The notes under the pieces: generated by a model | Database searches by the model: none | Told to the model about the DNA's origin: nothing | Seen by the model: the letters and a program-made list of their open reading frames with translations, nothing else | Shown: positions 16,914-26,648 of the stretch, piece after piece | How the letters are laid out: each line of letters starts with the position of its first letter | Position numbering within the stretch: position 1 is the stretch's first letter | NCBI RefSeq assembly: GCF_026341275.1 | Contig: NZ_JAIFZO010000002.1 | Coordinates: forward strand, 756,361 to 820,360 | Length of the DNA: 64,000 nucleotides | Source: Streptomyces ortus | GTDB lineage: Bacteria > Actinomycetota > Actinomycetes > Streptomycetales > Streptomycetaceae | Direction: 5' to 3' | Translations under genes and position numbers: made by a program

Positions 16914-19106
16914 CTACGTCACGAAGAAGATCCCGGCGTCCGTGCCCGCGGGCGTGTACTCCGCGAGCCGCGCCCGCAGGTTGTCCTCGCGCTGGGGCCG
17001 GTACAGGTCGTGGAAGGCGCCCAGTTCGGCCCCGTCCTCCGCGCCGCGCCCGATCTCCTCCGCGACCCCGTCGGCCAACAGCGCGTACCAGGGCGTCCCG
17101 TAGCGCGTGGACGTGAAGCGCGGGCGTACGCGGAGGGCCCGGCCCGGGCCCTGACCCGCCAGGTCCGGCCAACAGCGGTACCTGCGGGGCGTACGGGAGC
17201 CGGTGGGCACGTACGAGAAGCGCAGGCAGCCGATGCCCCGGCGGGCCACGTGGAGGCGGCCGGTGAAGAGCGAGTTCTCGGCGATGCGGACCGCGTGCGT
17301 GTGGATCTCGCCGATCACGGTGGTGCGGTGCAGGTGCAGGACCGCGTGGGCGTGCCGGCAGTCGGGGGCGGAGAGCGCCTCGCGGTCGTCGGCGGTGGCG
17401 TCCAGGACGCTGTCGCTCAGGTGGATGTCGAGGGGGTCCTCGGAGACCTCGTCGCCGATGACCTCGATGGTGCCGAGGATGCTGTGCTCGACCTGGAGGC
17501 ACGCGGTGGTGCGTTCGAGGACGATGCTCGGTTCCTCCGGGGAGTGCGGGTCGCACTCCGGTTCCAGGGACCAGCCGGGCACGAGGGTGCAGTGGCGTAC
17601 GACGACGGCGCCCATCGGGCCGGTGACGTTGATGCCGCGGCCGGTGACGAGCAGCCCGTCGAGCACGATCCGGGGCCGCTCGCCGGGGGCGCAGTCGTCC
17701 GACACCGCACGGATGTTGAGGGCGTCGGGGCGGTTGCTGTACCAGTCGAGCAGCCGGATGACGGGGCGGGTGCCCTCGGCGGCGCGCAGTTCCAGCCGGT
17801 CGCCCGGATCGAGGTCGAAGTCGAGCTGCTCCTGGTAGGCGCCGCTGTGGGTGATCTCGATGATGCCCTCGGGGCCGCAGTTCCCCGCCCGGCGGTCGTG
17901 CTGCCAGGCCCGGTAGGCGTCCATGATCTGCCGGTGGGTCTGGCCGGGGCCGACCCGGAACACGGTGGCGTCCGGGCGGGGCTCGCGGTCGCGTGCGTAC
18001 TCGCCGCCGCCCAGGTCGGCGGCGGACGCGTGGTGGTAGTCGACCCAGACGCCCTTGCGGGGCGCGGTCCGGGCGCCGAAGGCGATCCGGCCCAGCTCCG
18101 GGTCGACGGCGACCTGGCCGCGCTTCGGGCGGTAGCGCCAGTCCGACAGGTCGGCGACCACCAGGTCCGAGGGCGGGACGGGCCGCTCCTCGCCGTCGCG
18201 CCGGATGACGAGGCTCTTGCCGGGGCCGTAGAGGTCGGCGAGACGGTCGTGGAGGCGGCGGCGACGGATGAACGCGGGGACGTTGTCGATCTCCGCGATG
18301 TGGTGGGGCGAGGGCTCGGGAACGGGCTTGGTGACGAGCGGGGTGTCGTTGCCGAGGATGGAGAAGGTGTAGAGGTTGCGGGCCCGGTCGACGCAGTACG
18401 CGGGTGACGACGTCAGCGAGTGCGCCTTCAGCCGCCAGACGTGGAGAGCGACGCCCGCCGGGGTCCAACCCCCCTGCCGGTGACGGGAGTCGGCCCGGCG
18501 TACGTCGGCCGAGCGGGCCACCTCGCCGAAGGGGCCGCCGGCGAGGTCGAGCGCGGAGCCGTCCCGCAGGTCGGCGCGCCGCCCGCGGGCGGCGCGCCCC
18601 GCGGGGGCCGCGCCTGCTCCGTACAGCTTCACGGGCTGGTGGTGGGAGACGTGGCGGGAGAGTTCGACGGCGCGCGCGGGCCAGCCGGCCACGTCCTCGG
18701 AGAGTTCTTCGAGGAGGTGGAGGGTGCCCTTGCGGCGGCGGTTCGCGACCGTGGCGGCGACGTCGGCGCGCGGTGCGACGGCCTCGGTGAGCGCGGCCGG
18801 ACTCCCGCCGCGCAGCCCGGTGGTGAGCCCCCTCCCCCAGCCTTCGGCCGGGGGGACCCCCATCTCGCTTCGCTCGTAGCCGGGCAGCGTGCGATAGCCC
18901 ACCAGGTCGCCGAGGTAGGGCAGCACCCAAGGAGCCGCCGTCTCCACGAACAGGTCCTCGTAGCCCTGCTCGACTCCTTCGCGTACGAGGTCCAGTTGCT
19001 CGGCCATGACGGCGAGGAGCGCGCGCAGGGGTTCGCCCTCCTGGGCGTCGCGCAGCCGGTGCCACCGGGGAAGCAGCTCGGCGAGTCCGTCCGGTTCCCT
19101 GGACAT
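16914..19106 (-). CDS. Phage tail-like baseplate protein with beta-helix
   Basis: A 730-residue component of the injection system. The N-terminus (MSREPDGLAELLPRWHRLRD, then MAEQLDLVREGVEQGYEDL and VLPYLGDLVGYR) resembles gpI-type baseplate wedge proteins of contractile tails. From about residue 370 the protein becomes a right-handed beta-helix-like series of short strands (RIVLDGLLVTGRG, AVVVRHCTLVPGW, SIVLERTTACLQVEHSILG), as in receptor- or sugar-binding tail proteins. Its ATG overlaps the stop of the upstream gene by one base (TGATG), indicating coupling. It could supply the outer baseplate function that fibres have elsewhere. Confidence 0.75.
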   Translation of the reverse strand: MSREPDGLAELLPRWHRLRDAQEGEPLRALLAVMAEQLDLVREGVEQGYEDLFVETAAPWVLPYLGDLVGYRTLPGYERSEMGVPPAEGWGRGLTTGLRGGSPAALTEAVAPRADVAATVANRRRKGTLHLLEELSEDVAGWPARAVELSRHVSHHQPVKLYGAGAAPAGRAARGRRADLRDGSALDLAGGPFGEVARSADVRRADSRHRQGGWTPAGVALHVWRLKAHSLTSSPAYCVDRARNLYTFSILGNDTPLVTKPVPEPSPHHIAEIDNVPAFIRRRRLHDRLADLYGPGKSLVIRRDGEERPVPPSDLVVADLSDWRYRPKRGQVAVDPELGRIAFGARTAPRKGVWVDYHHASAADLGGGEYARDREPRPDATVFRVGPGQTHRQIMDAYRAWQHDRRAGNCGPEGIIEITHSGAYQEQLDFDLDPGDRLELRAAEGTRPVIRLLDWYSNRPDALNIRAVSDDCAPGERPRIVLDGLLVTGRGINVTGPMGAVVVRHCTLVPGWSLEPECDPHSPEEPSIVLERTTACLQVEHSILGTIEVIGDEVSEDPLDIHLSDSVLDATADDREALSAPDCRHAHAVLHLHRTTVIGEIHTHAVRIAENSLFTGRLHVARRGIGCLRFSYVPTGSRTPRRYRCWPDLAGQGPGRALRVRPRFTSTRYGTPWYALLADGVAEEIGRGAEDGAELGAFHDLYRPQREDNLRARLAEYTPAGTDAGIFFVT

Positions 19107-22100
19107 CAGTTGACCTCCGTCAGGATCAGGGTGTCCGCGGCCCTCGGCGACAGCAGGGCGAGCTGGGCGGGGCGGATGCCGCGGAAGACGTACACCGAGC
19201 GGCCCCTCGCCAGGCGGCGGGTGTCGGTGATGTCGGGGTTGAGGCGCAGGAGTTCGGCGAGCGGGACTCCGTACCGGGCACAGATCTCCGACAGCGTCTC
19301 GCCGTCCCTCTCGCGCACGGTGTGGATCTTCTCGTCGTACGTGGCTCCGCGCGCCGGGACCGTCGCCTTCGGCAGGCCGGGGGTCGCGAGGAGCCGCGTG
19401 AGTTCTTCGACGGTCGTGGAGGCCGCGACCCCTGTGAAGACGTCGACGTCCACGTAGTCGACGCCGGGCACCCGGTGGGCCGTGGCAAGGATGTCGGAGA
19501 GCCGGGCGGGCTGCCCCAACTCCCGTCCCTCGAAGCCGAGTCTGCGCAGGAGGGCCTGCCGCAGTCGGGGTTCGACGAGCTGCCAGGAGTAGTCGGGTGA
19601 GACCTTCACCTTCGCGGAGACGAGGAGCGCGACGAGTTCGCGGGCGTCCACGCGGACCGGGAGGTTCGGGTCGCCGTACTCGGTGAGGGCCGCGCGCAGG
19701 GACCGCAGGAGGGGCGAGTCGCCGCCGTCGCCCGCTCCGGCTCCGGCGATCGGCACGTCGTCCGTGCCCGCGACGGTCACATGCAGTACGCGCCGTCGGC
19801 CGTCGAAGAGTTCGCGTGCGGCGGCCCGGCCGACGCCGGCCCGGGAACGGGCGAAGTCCTCGTAGTCGGCCTCGGACACCAGACGGTCGAGGGCCGAGAC
19901 GGCGAGCGGGATCGTGCGGCGGGTCAGGGCGGGTCCGTCGGCGTCCGCGCCGCCGGTGGCCGGGCGCGGGTTGGTGACCGCGGAGACGCCCAGGGGCCGG
20001 GTGAGGGCCTGGGTGACGCGGCCCGCGGCGACGTTGGCGGCCCGGCCGGTGCCGAAGCGGTAGCGGGCGTGGATGTTCTCGTGGCCGCCGGGCAGCCGGG
20101 CGCCGTGGACGCCGTCGCCGAAGGTCACGGTGGTGCGGCCGTCGGCGGTGCTGCCGGTGATGTAGAACCGGTCGCGTGGGCCGCGTCCGGCGAGGCTGTC
20201 GACCTCGTGCCAGAGCACGCCGTCGGCCCTGATCTCCAGGACGGGGGTGGCGCCGAGCGGGTTGTCGTCGGCGAGCCACGTGAGGGGCGACTGCCAGAGC
20301 GCGAACGTCTGATTGGCCCGGTCCGGGTCGCCGCTGCCGATCGCCTCGTCGCGGGACTCGCCGTGTGTCGCCTCCACCACGTTGCCGAGGATGCGCACGC
20401 TGTCGCGGCGGTAGCGGTACGTCAGGTCCGTGGTGAGTGTCAGCTCGGTGTGGACGTGGTCGCCGGGCAGCCGCGGGTCGATCGCCGGTTCGGCGGTGGC
20501 GACGGTGACGACCTCGGTGGCCCGTACGGCGGTGGCGCCGGGCAGGTCGCCGCGCTCTCCGTCGACGATGAGGGTGCGGCCGGGCCGCAACCCGTCGTAC
20601 AGCTCGGCGAGTTCGATCTCGTTGCCGTGCACGTCCTCGCCGAGCGGTTCGTCGGCGAGGCGCAGCGGTTCGCCCGCCGCGTGCACGGTGGTGTCCCGGA
20701 TGTGCGAGAGCAGGACGTCGAACTCGTCCAGCCACGGGTCGGCCAGGACGAGTTCGGTGCCCCGGCCTGTGATGCCGTAGTTCGTGTACGCGGCCGTCCG
20801 CGCCGACACGACCTTCGTGGTGACGTACGCGAGGGCGGGGTCGCCCGGGATGCCGCCCTCGGCCCCCTTGGTGGGGCGCTGGATCGCCACCCAGCTGCCG
20901 ACCGTGATGCCGTCGCGCACCGAGTCCAGCTGGAGCAGGCGGCGGTTGGCGGGCGCGGGTTTCGAGGCGATGACCACCTCGACGTTCGGGGCGGCGCTGC
21001 CCACGGTGTACGTGAGGCTCACCTCGTACTCGCCGTGCGTGAACTGCTCCGGGACACCCGGGCGGAGGGTGACCTGTTCGGTGGTGCCGTTGTGGACGCC
21101 CACGTGGACCAGGCCGTCCCCGTCGGGGCGCGACACGAAGAGGGCGCGCTCGGGCAGGCCCGCCCGCAGGACCGCGGTGACGCCGGGCTCCTGGGTGTCC
21201 GCGGGCCGCCTGGTGAGCCGGTTCGGTTCGCGGTCCTGGCCCGCGTGGGTGGACAGGTCCACCTCTCCCGTGCCGAGGCGGAAGGTGACGGGCACGGTGA
21301 CCGGGAGGTTCTCCGCGCGCTGGTCGGAGCTGCCGCCCTCGACGTACTGGAACTCGGCCCGCACCGGCGTCCTGCCCGCCGTGTCGAACACGACGCGCAT
21401 GCTGACCAGCAGGGCGCCGGTGAGGGGCCAGTCCGCGGTGCGGATGACCCGGCCCCGGTCGTCCTGGACGGGTTTGAGCGGGGCCATCGCGCCGAAGGGG
21501 GCGGTGGTCACGCGCAGGGCGAGGAGTTCGCGCAGGAGCGGTGGGGTGCCGGGGACGGCGGCCGTGCGCCAGGCCGGGTAGAGGCCGCTCAGGCCGGGGT
21601 CGAGGACCGAGAGCAGACGGGCCGTGTCCGCGCCGGGGCGGCGGGGGCGCGCCCCGGCGGCGGGCGAGGGTGCCCGGCCGCGCAGAGCGGGCAGGAGGCC
21701 GCCGAGGGCCTGGAAGGCGGCCTCGTGACGACCGGTCGTCGACGCCGGCTCGCGCCGGGCCACCGACGCCGTGGAGGCCGCGCCGGAGACCGTCGCGGAG
21801 GCCGCCGGGCGGGTCGCCGTGGAGTCCTCCCCCGCCTCCTGGGGAACCGGCTGGGCGGGCGCCAACTCCAGGGCGCGCTCAGCCAGTTCGGCCAGGACTG
21901 CCTCCAGTCGCTCGAACCAGGCCGCCACGTCCTCGTACGGTGTCGCGAGGACCTGGGCCTCGCCGAGGCGTGCGACGGGCTCGGCGAGGCGGGCCGCGAG
22001 GCTCTCCGGTGTGCCGAGGCCGTCCAGGTCGGCGCGCAGCGGGGCGAGGACCTGGTCGTCGAGGTCGTCGATCAGACGGCTGACCGGGCGCGGGTTGGGC

Positions 22101-23005
22101 ACCTGCGGGGTGGGCGGTTCGTCGCCGGGCTCGCCGGGGGTCGCGGGCTCGCTGGTCCAGCGCCGTACCTCGTCGACGAGTTCCCGGAAGGTGGGCGAGG
22201 CCGAGCGGGGCAGACCGATCGCGGTGACGTCGTCGTCCCGGTCGACCCGCACGCTCGCCACGGGCAGCAGCAGCCGCCGCGCCCCGGCCTGTTCGCCGAA
22301 GACGAAGAGCAACTGGTCGCCCACGGCGAGGGAGTTGGCCGTGCCCTCGACGAAGAGCGCCGACCGGCGTTCCAGGTCCTCGGGGGTGAGGAGCGAGGGG
22401 CGGCGGCGCCGGACCTTCAGCTCGTTCCAGTCCCAGCGGGCCGTCAGGTCGCGGCTCGTCTCGAAGGTCTGCGACTCCTCGTCGGCGGACGCGGGCACGC
22501 TGTGGCTGCGCGCGCCCCGCGGAACGACCACGGGCAGGGTCTCGGCGCGCGGGTCCCGTTCGAGGGTGTACGCCAGATGGGTGGCGGCGGCGACTCCCGG
22601 ACGCGGCCGGTGGCCGACCAGCCGGCCCAGCAGCACCAGGGAACGGTGTTCGTCGGCCGTACGCAGATAGGCCTCGTCGGCGATCCGCTCGGAGTGGAAG
22701 GTGAGCAGGTCGCCCAGGACGGCGGTGGCGTCGAGCAGGCCGATCGCCGGGTCGTCCGGGGTGCGGACCGTCAGGCCCCTCAGCGCCGGGTACGCGGGTG
22801 AGGCGAGCCGGTCGAGCAGGGCGGCCAGGAAGGAGCCGTGGTCGCCGACTCGGTAGTCGAGGGCGGTACGCCCGGGAGGGTTGTGGAGGGGGGCGGGGGC
22901 GAGGCGTTCGTCATGACCGCCGCACGCGCCGCCACCGCACCCGGTGCCGCCGCCGGGGCCGTTGCCGTCGCCGCATGCTCCGCCGCAGGTGCAGTCGTCG
23001 CTCAT
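19106..23005 (-). CDS. Large putative baseplate assembly protein (gpJ/Afp12-like) with C-terminal LysM-like domain
   Basis: A 1299-residue baseplate wedge protein. A Cys/Gly-rich N-terminus (residues 1-31, seven Cys) is followed by the conserved ALDYRVGDHGSFLAALLDRL...DLLTFHSERIADEAYLRT segment of eCIS baseplate proteins. A long variable middle is followed by the gpJ-like core (VTFGDGVHGARLPGGHENI; later VNPRPATGGADADGPALTRR and RAGVGRAAARELFD). The last about 80 residues (HTVRERDGETLSEICARYG, then PLAELLRLNPDI) form a LysM-like domain. Overlaps its upstream neighbour by 4 nt (ATGA). Two gpJ-like proteins in a row is the usual eCIS pattern (Afp11/Afp12). Confidence 0.82.
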   Translation of the reverse strand: MSDDCTCGGACGDGNGPGGGTGCGGGACGGHDERLAPAPLHNPPGRTALDYRVGDHGSFLAALLDRLASPAYPALRGLTVRTPDDPAIGLLDATAVLGDLLTFHSERIADEAYLRTADEHRSLVLLGRLVGHRPRPGVAAATHLAYTLERDPRAETLPVVVPRGARSHSVPASADEESQTFETSRDLTARWDWNELKVRRRRPSLLTPEDLERRSALFVEGTANSLAVGDQLLFVFGEQAGARRLLLPVASVRVDRDDDVTAIGLPRSASPTFRELVDEVRRWTSEPATPGEPGDEPPTPQVPNPRPVSRLIDDLDDQVLAPLRADLDGLGTPESLAARLAEPVARLGEAQVLATPYEDVAAWFERLEAVLAELAERALELAPAQPVPQEAGEDSTATRPAASATVSGAASTASVARREPASTTGRHEAAFQALGGLLPALRGRAPSPAAGARPRRPGADTARLLSVLDPGLSGLYPAWRTAAVPGTPPLLRELLALRVTTAPFGAMAPLKPVQDDRGRVIRTADWPLTGALLVSMRVVFDTAGRTPVRAEFQYVEGGSSDQRAENLPVTVPVTFRLGTGEVDLSTHAGQDREPNRLTRRPADTQEPGVTAVLRAGLPERALFVSRPDGDGLVHVGVHNGTTEQVTLRPGVPEQFTHGEYEVSLTYTVGSAAPNVEVVIASKPAPANRRLLQLDSVRDGITVGSWVAIQRPTKGAEGGIPGDPALAYVTTKVVSARTAAYTNYGITGRGTELVLADPWLDEFDVLLSHIRDTTVHAAGEPLRLADEPLGEDVHGNEIELAELYDGLRPGRTLIVDGERGDLPGATAVRATEVVTVATAEPAIDPRLPGDHVHTELTLTTDLTYRYRRDSVRILGNVVEATHGESRDEAIGSGDPDRANQTFALWQSPLTWLADDNPLGATPVLEIRADGVLWHEVDSLAGRGPRDRFYITGSTADGRTTVTFGDGVHGARLPGGHENIHARYRFGTGRAANVAAGRVTQALTRPLGVSAVTNPRPATGGADADGPALTRRTIPLAVSALDRLVSEADYEDFARSRAGVGRAAARELFDGRRRVLHVTVAGTDDVPIAGAGAGDGGDSPLLRSLRAALTEYGDPNLPVRVDARELVALLVSAKVKVSPDYSWQLVEPRLRQALLRRLGFEGRELGQPARLSDILATAHRVPGVDYVDVDVFTGVAASTTVEELTRLLATPGLPKATVPARGATYDEKIHTVRERDGETLSEICARYGVPLAELLRLNPDITDTRRLARGRSVYVFRGIRPAQLALLSPRAADTLILTEVN

Positions 23006-26000
23006 CGGGCACCTCCGAGGGAAATCGTCAGCCGGCCGTTCTCCGGTCGGTCGGGGTCGTTGTCGCAGGTGGCGATCTCCAGCGGGCCGAGCCGCAGCAC
23101 GCCGTCCTCCCTCTCTCCTCGGTCCTCGTGGAACTGCCTTCGCAGCCGGGTGACATGGACGCTCTCCACGCCTGCCACCGCCGCCGCTACGGCGACCAGA
23201 CGGCTGAGCCGGACCGGTTCGCCGAAGGTGAGCGCGTCCGGGTGGAAGAAGCCGAGCCGCCCGCCCGGGAGACGGCCCCGGCCGAGGACGCGGTACAGCT
23301 CGGCCAGGATCTGCCCGTGCTGGTGGCCCGGCAGCGCGCAGACCCGCAGCGCGATGTCGAGCGGCACCGGCCGGGCGGGTCCCACGACGAGGTCGTGGCC
23401 GATACGGCGGTACGCCTCCAGGGCCTGGGTCACCTCGGCGAGCAGCCCCGGGGAGGGTTCCCCGGTGCCGTACGCGTCCACGGCGATGTGGGCCTCCTGG
23501 CCGCTGCCGGTCCAGCGGAGCGTGGCGGCGGCCCGCTGGACGCCGGGCAGGGCGGCGGCGAGGGCCGCGTAGTCGTCCGCGGTGACGGCGCGCAGCCGGG
23601 TGCGGCGCAGGTCCAGCGGGGCCGACTGGCGTACCTGCTCGACCGGTTCGGGTTCCGTGCCGCCGACGGCGGGCAGCGGGTTGCGTACGCCGGCCACGGC
23701 CGGCCGTTCGCAGTCGGCGGTGAGCACGAGGTGGCCGATGGCCTCCGCGCCCACGTTGCCCGCGGTGCCGCCGCCGAGCCGGTGGCGGAGTTCGAGCCGG
23801 GTGCCGGGGGTGGGCCGCGCTCCGTGCCGGCCGTCACCGAAGCGGAGGGCGAGGCGGCCGTCGTCCCGCAGCTCACCGACGAAGTGACGGTCGCGGGGCG
23901 TGCTGTCGAGGAGATCGCGACGCGGCTCCCAGACGGTGTCGCCGTGCGGGTCGTGGTGGCCGCCGTGACTGTGGTCGCTGCCCCGGCCGCCGTGGCTGTC
24001 GTCGCCGTGCCGGCCGTCACGGTCGTGACGGTCCTCGTGCAGCCGGACTGCGGGGAGTGCCTTGCGCGGGTCGTGGCGGAGGGCCGCCGAGGCGGGGCCC
24101 CGCAGGACCTGCTCACCCGGGTGCAGTCCGTCCGCGTACACCGGGCCCCAACTGTGCGCGATCTCCCAGGCGATGTGTCCGTCGAGGACCGTGCCCGCGC
24201 GGGCCCGTGCCGTGAGCACCTCGACGCGCCGGAGCTTGGCGTGCAGCAACCGGTCGCCGCGGAAAAGGAGTTCACGCAGGGCCCGGACCGGGTGGCGGCG
24301 CAGTTCGAGCCGTTCCAGGACCTTCAGGCCGTAGAGCACGGTGAGTTCGGCGATCTCCTGTTCGTCGAGCCCGTCGCGGTCGCGGGCGCTGCGCCACAGT
24401 TCGGTGAGCCGCTGCTCGACACGCCCCGGGATGGCGGCGATCCGCTCGGCCTGCCCGGCGGCGACGGCCCCGGGGTCCGGGAACGGCACGGCCTGGGTCA
24501 CGGGTGCGCGGCCGAGCACGGGCCGGAAGCGGGGTGCGATGCCCGGGTACACGGACTGGGCGAGCAGTGTCCGCAACGCCGCGGCCTGGGCGTACGCCGT
24601 GCCCGGCACGACCCGTCCGGCGCTCTCCGTGCCGTCGTGGCCGGGCCGCCGCCCGGTGAGTTCCAGGCCGAGTCCGGCGCGTACGGTCGCGTCCTCGCCC
24701 ACCACGGCGAACAGCTCGCGCAGGTCGTCGGGGGTCAGTGGTTCGCCGCACTCCGCCTTGTCCGTCAGGGAGTCGATGAGCCGGGCGGGGCCGTTGCCCT
24801 CGTCGCGGTCGGCGCAGCCGAGGGCCGGTGCGCCGCAGGAGCCGACGACGGCGGGCCCGGACGGTACGGTCACCGTCTCCGGGAGGTCTTCACCGCACCA
24901 GTTCAGTGAGCGGCCGTGGTCGACGAGGACGACGTTGCCGCGGGCGACCGTGACGTCCTCCAATGGCTCGCAGCCGCGTCCGGCGTGCGTGGTGAGGCAC
25001 AGCGGGAAGCGCAGCGCGTCCTCGGCGGCCCAGGTGATCTCCAGGACCGGCTGGTCCTCGATCCGGTCGACGGCGGGGGTGACGGAGGTCAGCCGGACCA
25101 CCTGCCGGTGGGCGGAGTCGGCGTCGCCCGGGGTGCCGGTGCGCGGCCCCTTCACCTCCTCCAGGACCAGCAAGTCCCCTGCCCGGAGGTCGAGTCGACG
25201 CTCCTCGCAGGTCTTTGTGTCGCGCCACTCGTCGCGCAGGGTCGCGGCCGTCGCGCCCCGGGGCAGCGCGCGCACCTCACCGCCCCAGGTCCAGAGCCGG
25301 ATCATGTTGTGGGCGGACCGCAGTTCCAGCGGGTCGGCGGTCGCGACCGGTTCGAAGACCTCCACGGAGCCGCGCTCGTCGAGGTCGGCGAGGTCCCCGT
25401 CGCCGATGACCGTGCCGGGCGCCGGACGGTCGTGCGGGTCGAGGGAGCGTACGTCGACGGAGGCGAAGCGGTACGTGCCCGGGGGCAGCGTGTGGTCGCC
25501 CGCGCTCTCCACGGTGACGTAGGCGCGCGCGTTGCACCCGTCGTGCATCGCGTAGTCGATGAGCCTTACGTGCCGGCGGACCGAGATCCGGCGGCGCGCG
25601 GTGTCGAGGTAGGCCTCCGTGGCGACGGCGTCCTGCTGATGGCTGATCTGGTCGCCGGTGTACGCGAGCATCTCGACGAGCGTCGTACCGAGGTCGGCGG
25701 GGTTGCGCTCGATCCAGTCGGGGGTGGTGAGGGCGAGCCGGTCGAGGAGCAGCTTGCGGATGGTGTCGTAGTCGCGGGCGGTGTAGTCGACGACGGGCGC
25801 CTGCGGGAACTCCCGGGCCGGGTGGGGCTCGTCGGCGCAGTCGAAGGGGGTCGGGCAGTCGGGGCGGAAGGTGAAGGAGGCGCTGTGGTAGCGCTGGTCG
25901 AAGCCGCGGTACGGCTCGGTCCCGGGACGGCCGTACGGATCGGCCTCGACCAGGGAGAGCCGGTAGCGGGAGGAGTCGCCGGTCCGGTCGAGGGTGACGT

Positions 26001-26265
26001 AGAGCCGGTCGTCGAGTTCGGGGTCCTCCTCGCGCTCGACGCCGAGGTCGACGACGGTGAGGCCGGTGAGGCCGTCGACGCGCCGGCCGCCCTCGATGCG
26101 TACGTTCTCGGCGCACAGGCCGTGCGGGGCCTTGCCGAGGAAGGTGACGGTGAGGGTGAGCCCGTCGTCGCTCACCTCGACCGCGTCGACTCCGTTGAGC
26201 TGGGCGGCTCGTGCCTTCGCCCGCCGGGAGGCGGTCGTGCCGCGGGTGGTGCCGGAGGCCGTCAT
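23002..26265 (-). CDS. Putative baseplate assembly protein gpJ (Afp11-like)
   Basis: A 1087-residue baseplate wedge protein of the contractile tail (T4 gp6 / P2 gpJ type). Recognisable stretches: VVDYTARDYDTIRKLLLDRL, WIERNPADLGTTLVEMLAY, TGDQISHQQDAVATEAYLDTA, the shared LALRFGDGRHGARPTPGTRL, and VRNPLPAVGGTEPEPVEQVR. Unusual: a His/Asp/Gly-rich loop (about residues 740-780; coordinates about 23931-24046) that looks metal-binding or simply low-complexity. It overlaps gp25 upstream and the second gpJ-like gene downstream by 4 nt each, so stoichiometry is probably set by coupled translation. Confidence 0.86.
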   Translation of the reverse strand: MTASGTTRGTTASRRAKARAAQLNGVDAVEVSDDGLTLTVTFLGKAPHGLCAENVRIEGGRRVDGLTGLTVVDLGVEREEDPELDDRLYVTLDRTGDSSRYRLSLVEADPYGRPGTEPYRGFDQRYHSASFTFRPDCPTPFDCADEPHPAREFPQAPVVDYTARDYDTIRKLLLDRLALTTPDWIERNPADLGTTLVEMLAYTGDQISHQQDAVATEAYLDTARRRISVRRHVRLIDYAMHDGCNARAYVTVESAGDHTLPPGTYRFASVDVRSLDPHDRPAPGTVIGDGDLADLDERGSVEVFEPVATADPLELRSAHNMIRLWTWGGEVRALPRGATAATLRDEWRDTKTCEERRLDLRAGDLLVLEEVKGPRTGTPGDADSAHRQVVRLTSVTPAVDRIEDQPVLEITWAAEDALRFPLCLTTHAGRGCEPLEDVTVARGNVVLVDHGRSLNWCGEDLPETVTVPSGPAVVGSCGAPALGCADRDEGNGPARLIDSLTDKAECGEPLTPDDLRELFAVVGEDATVRAGLGLELTGRRPGHDGTESAGRVVPGTAYAQAAALRTLLAQSVYPGIAPRFRPVLGRAPVTQAVPFPDPGAVAAGQAERIAAIPGRVEQRLTELWRSARDRDGLDEQEIAELTVLYGLKVLERLELRRHPVRALRELLFRGDRLLHAKLRRVEVLTARARAGTVLDGHIAWEIAHSWGPVYADGLHPGEQVLRGPASAALRHDPRKALPAVRLHEDRHDRDGRHGDDSHGGRGSDHSHGGHHDPHGDTVWEPRRDLLDSTPRDRHFVGELRDDGRLALRFGDGRHGARPTPGTRLELRHRLGGGTAGNVGAEAIGHLVLTADCERPAVAGVRNPLPAVGGTEPEPVEQVRQSAPLDLRRTRLRAVTADDYAALAAALPGVQRAAATLRWTGSGQEAHIAVDAYGTGEPSPGLLAEVTQALEAYRRIGHDLVVGPARPVPLDIALRVCALPGHQHGQILAELYRVLGRGRLPGGRLGFFHPDALTFGEPVRLSRLVAVAAAVAGVESVHVTRLRRQFHEDRGEREDGVLRLGPLEIATCDNDPDRPENGRLTISLGGAR

Positions 26266-26648
26266 GCCGCGGCCCTCCCTTCGAAGACGTCGTCTCGGCG
26301 CGTCCCGGTGGAGCGCACGGCGTAGGAGAGGTGGACCCGGATCGTGTCGTCCTCGCCCACCACGTCCAGGGCCTCGATCTCGACGAGGTCGCCGAGCCAG
26401 CGCTGCAGGGAGGCCTGCACGGACAGTTCGACGGTGCTGGTCAGTTCGGGGCTGTTGGGCGCGAACACCAGGTCGAGCAGTCCGCAGCCGAAGTCGGGGC
26501 GCATCACCCGTTCGCCGGGGCTGGTGAACAGCACCTGTTCGATCAGGTCGCGGACGTGCTCGTCGTGGCGCGCGTGCGCGGTGCGGCCCCGGCGGTCGGC
26601 CCGGAAGGGGAACGCGATGTCGCTGCGGGGGTGGGTGCGTGGGCTCAT
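26262..26648 (-). CDS. gp25/GPW-type baseplate wedge protein
   Basis: A 128-residue homologue of T4 gp25 (Afp9), which starts sheath polymerisation at the baseplate. It shows SDIAFPFRADRRGR, ARHDEHVRDLIEQVLFTSPG, ERVMRPDFGCGLLDLVF and the C-terminal strand RVHLSYAVRSTG. The GERVMRPDFG motif is the family signature. The start is ATG 26648, overlapping the stop of the upstream PAAR-like gene by 4 nt; the frame is open further upstream but without similarity. Confidence 0.92.
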   Translation of the reverse strand: MSPRTHPRSDIAFPFRADRRGRTAHARHDEHVRDLIEQVLFTSPGERVMRPDFGCGLLDLVFAPNSPELTSTVELSVQASLQRWLGDLVEIEALDVVGEDDTIRVHLSYAVRSTGTRRDDVFEGRAAA

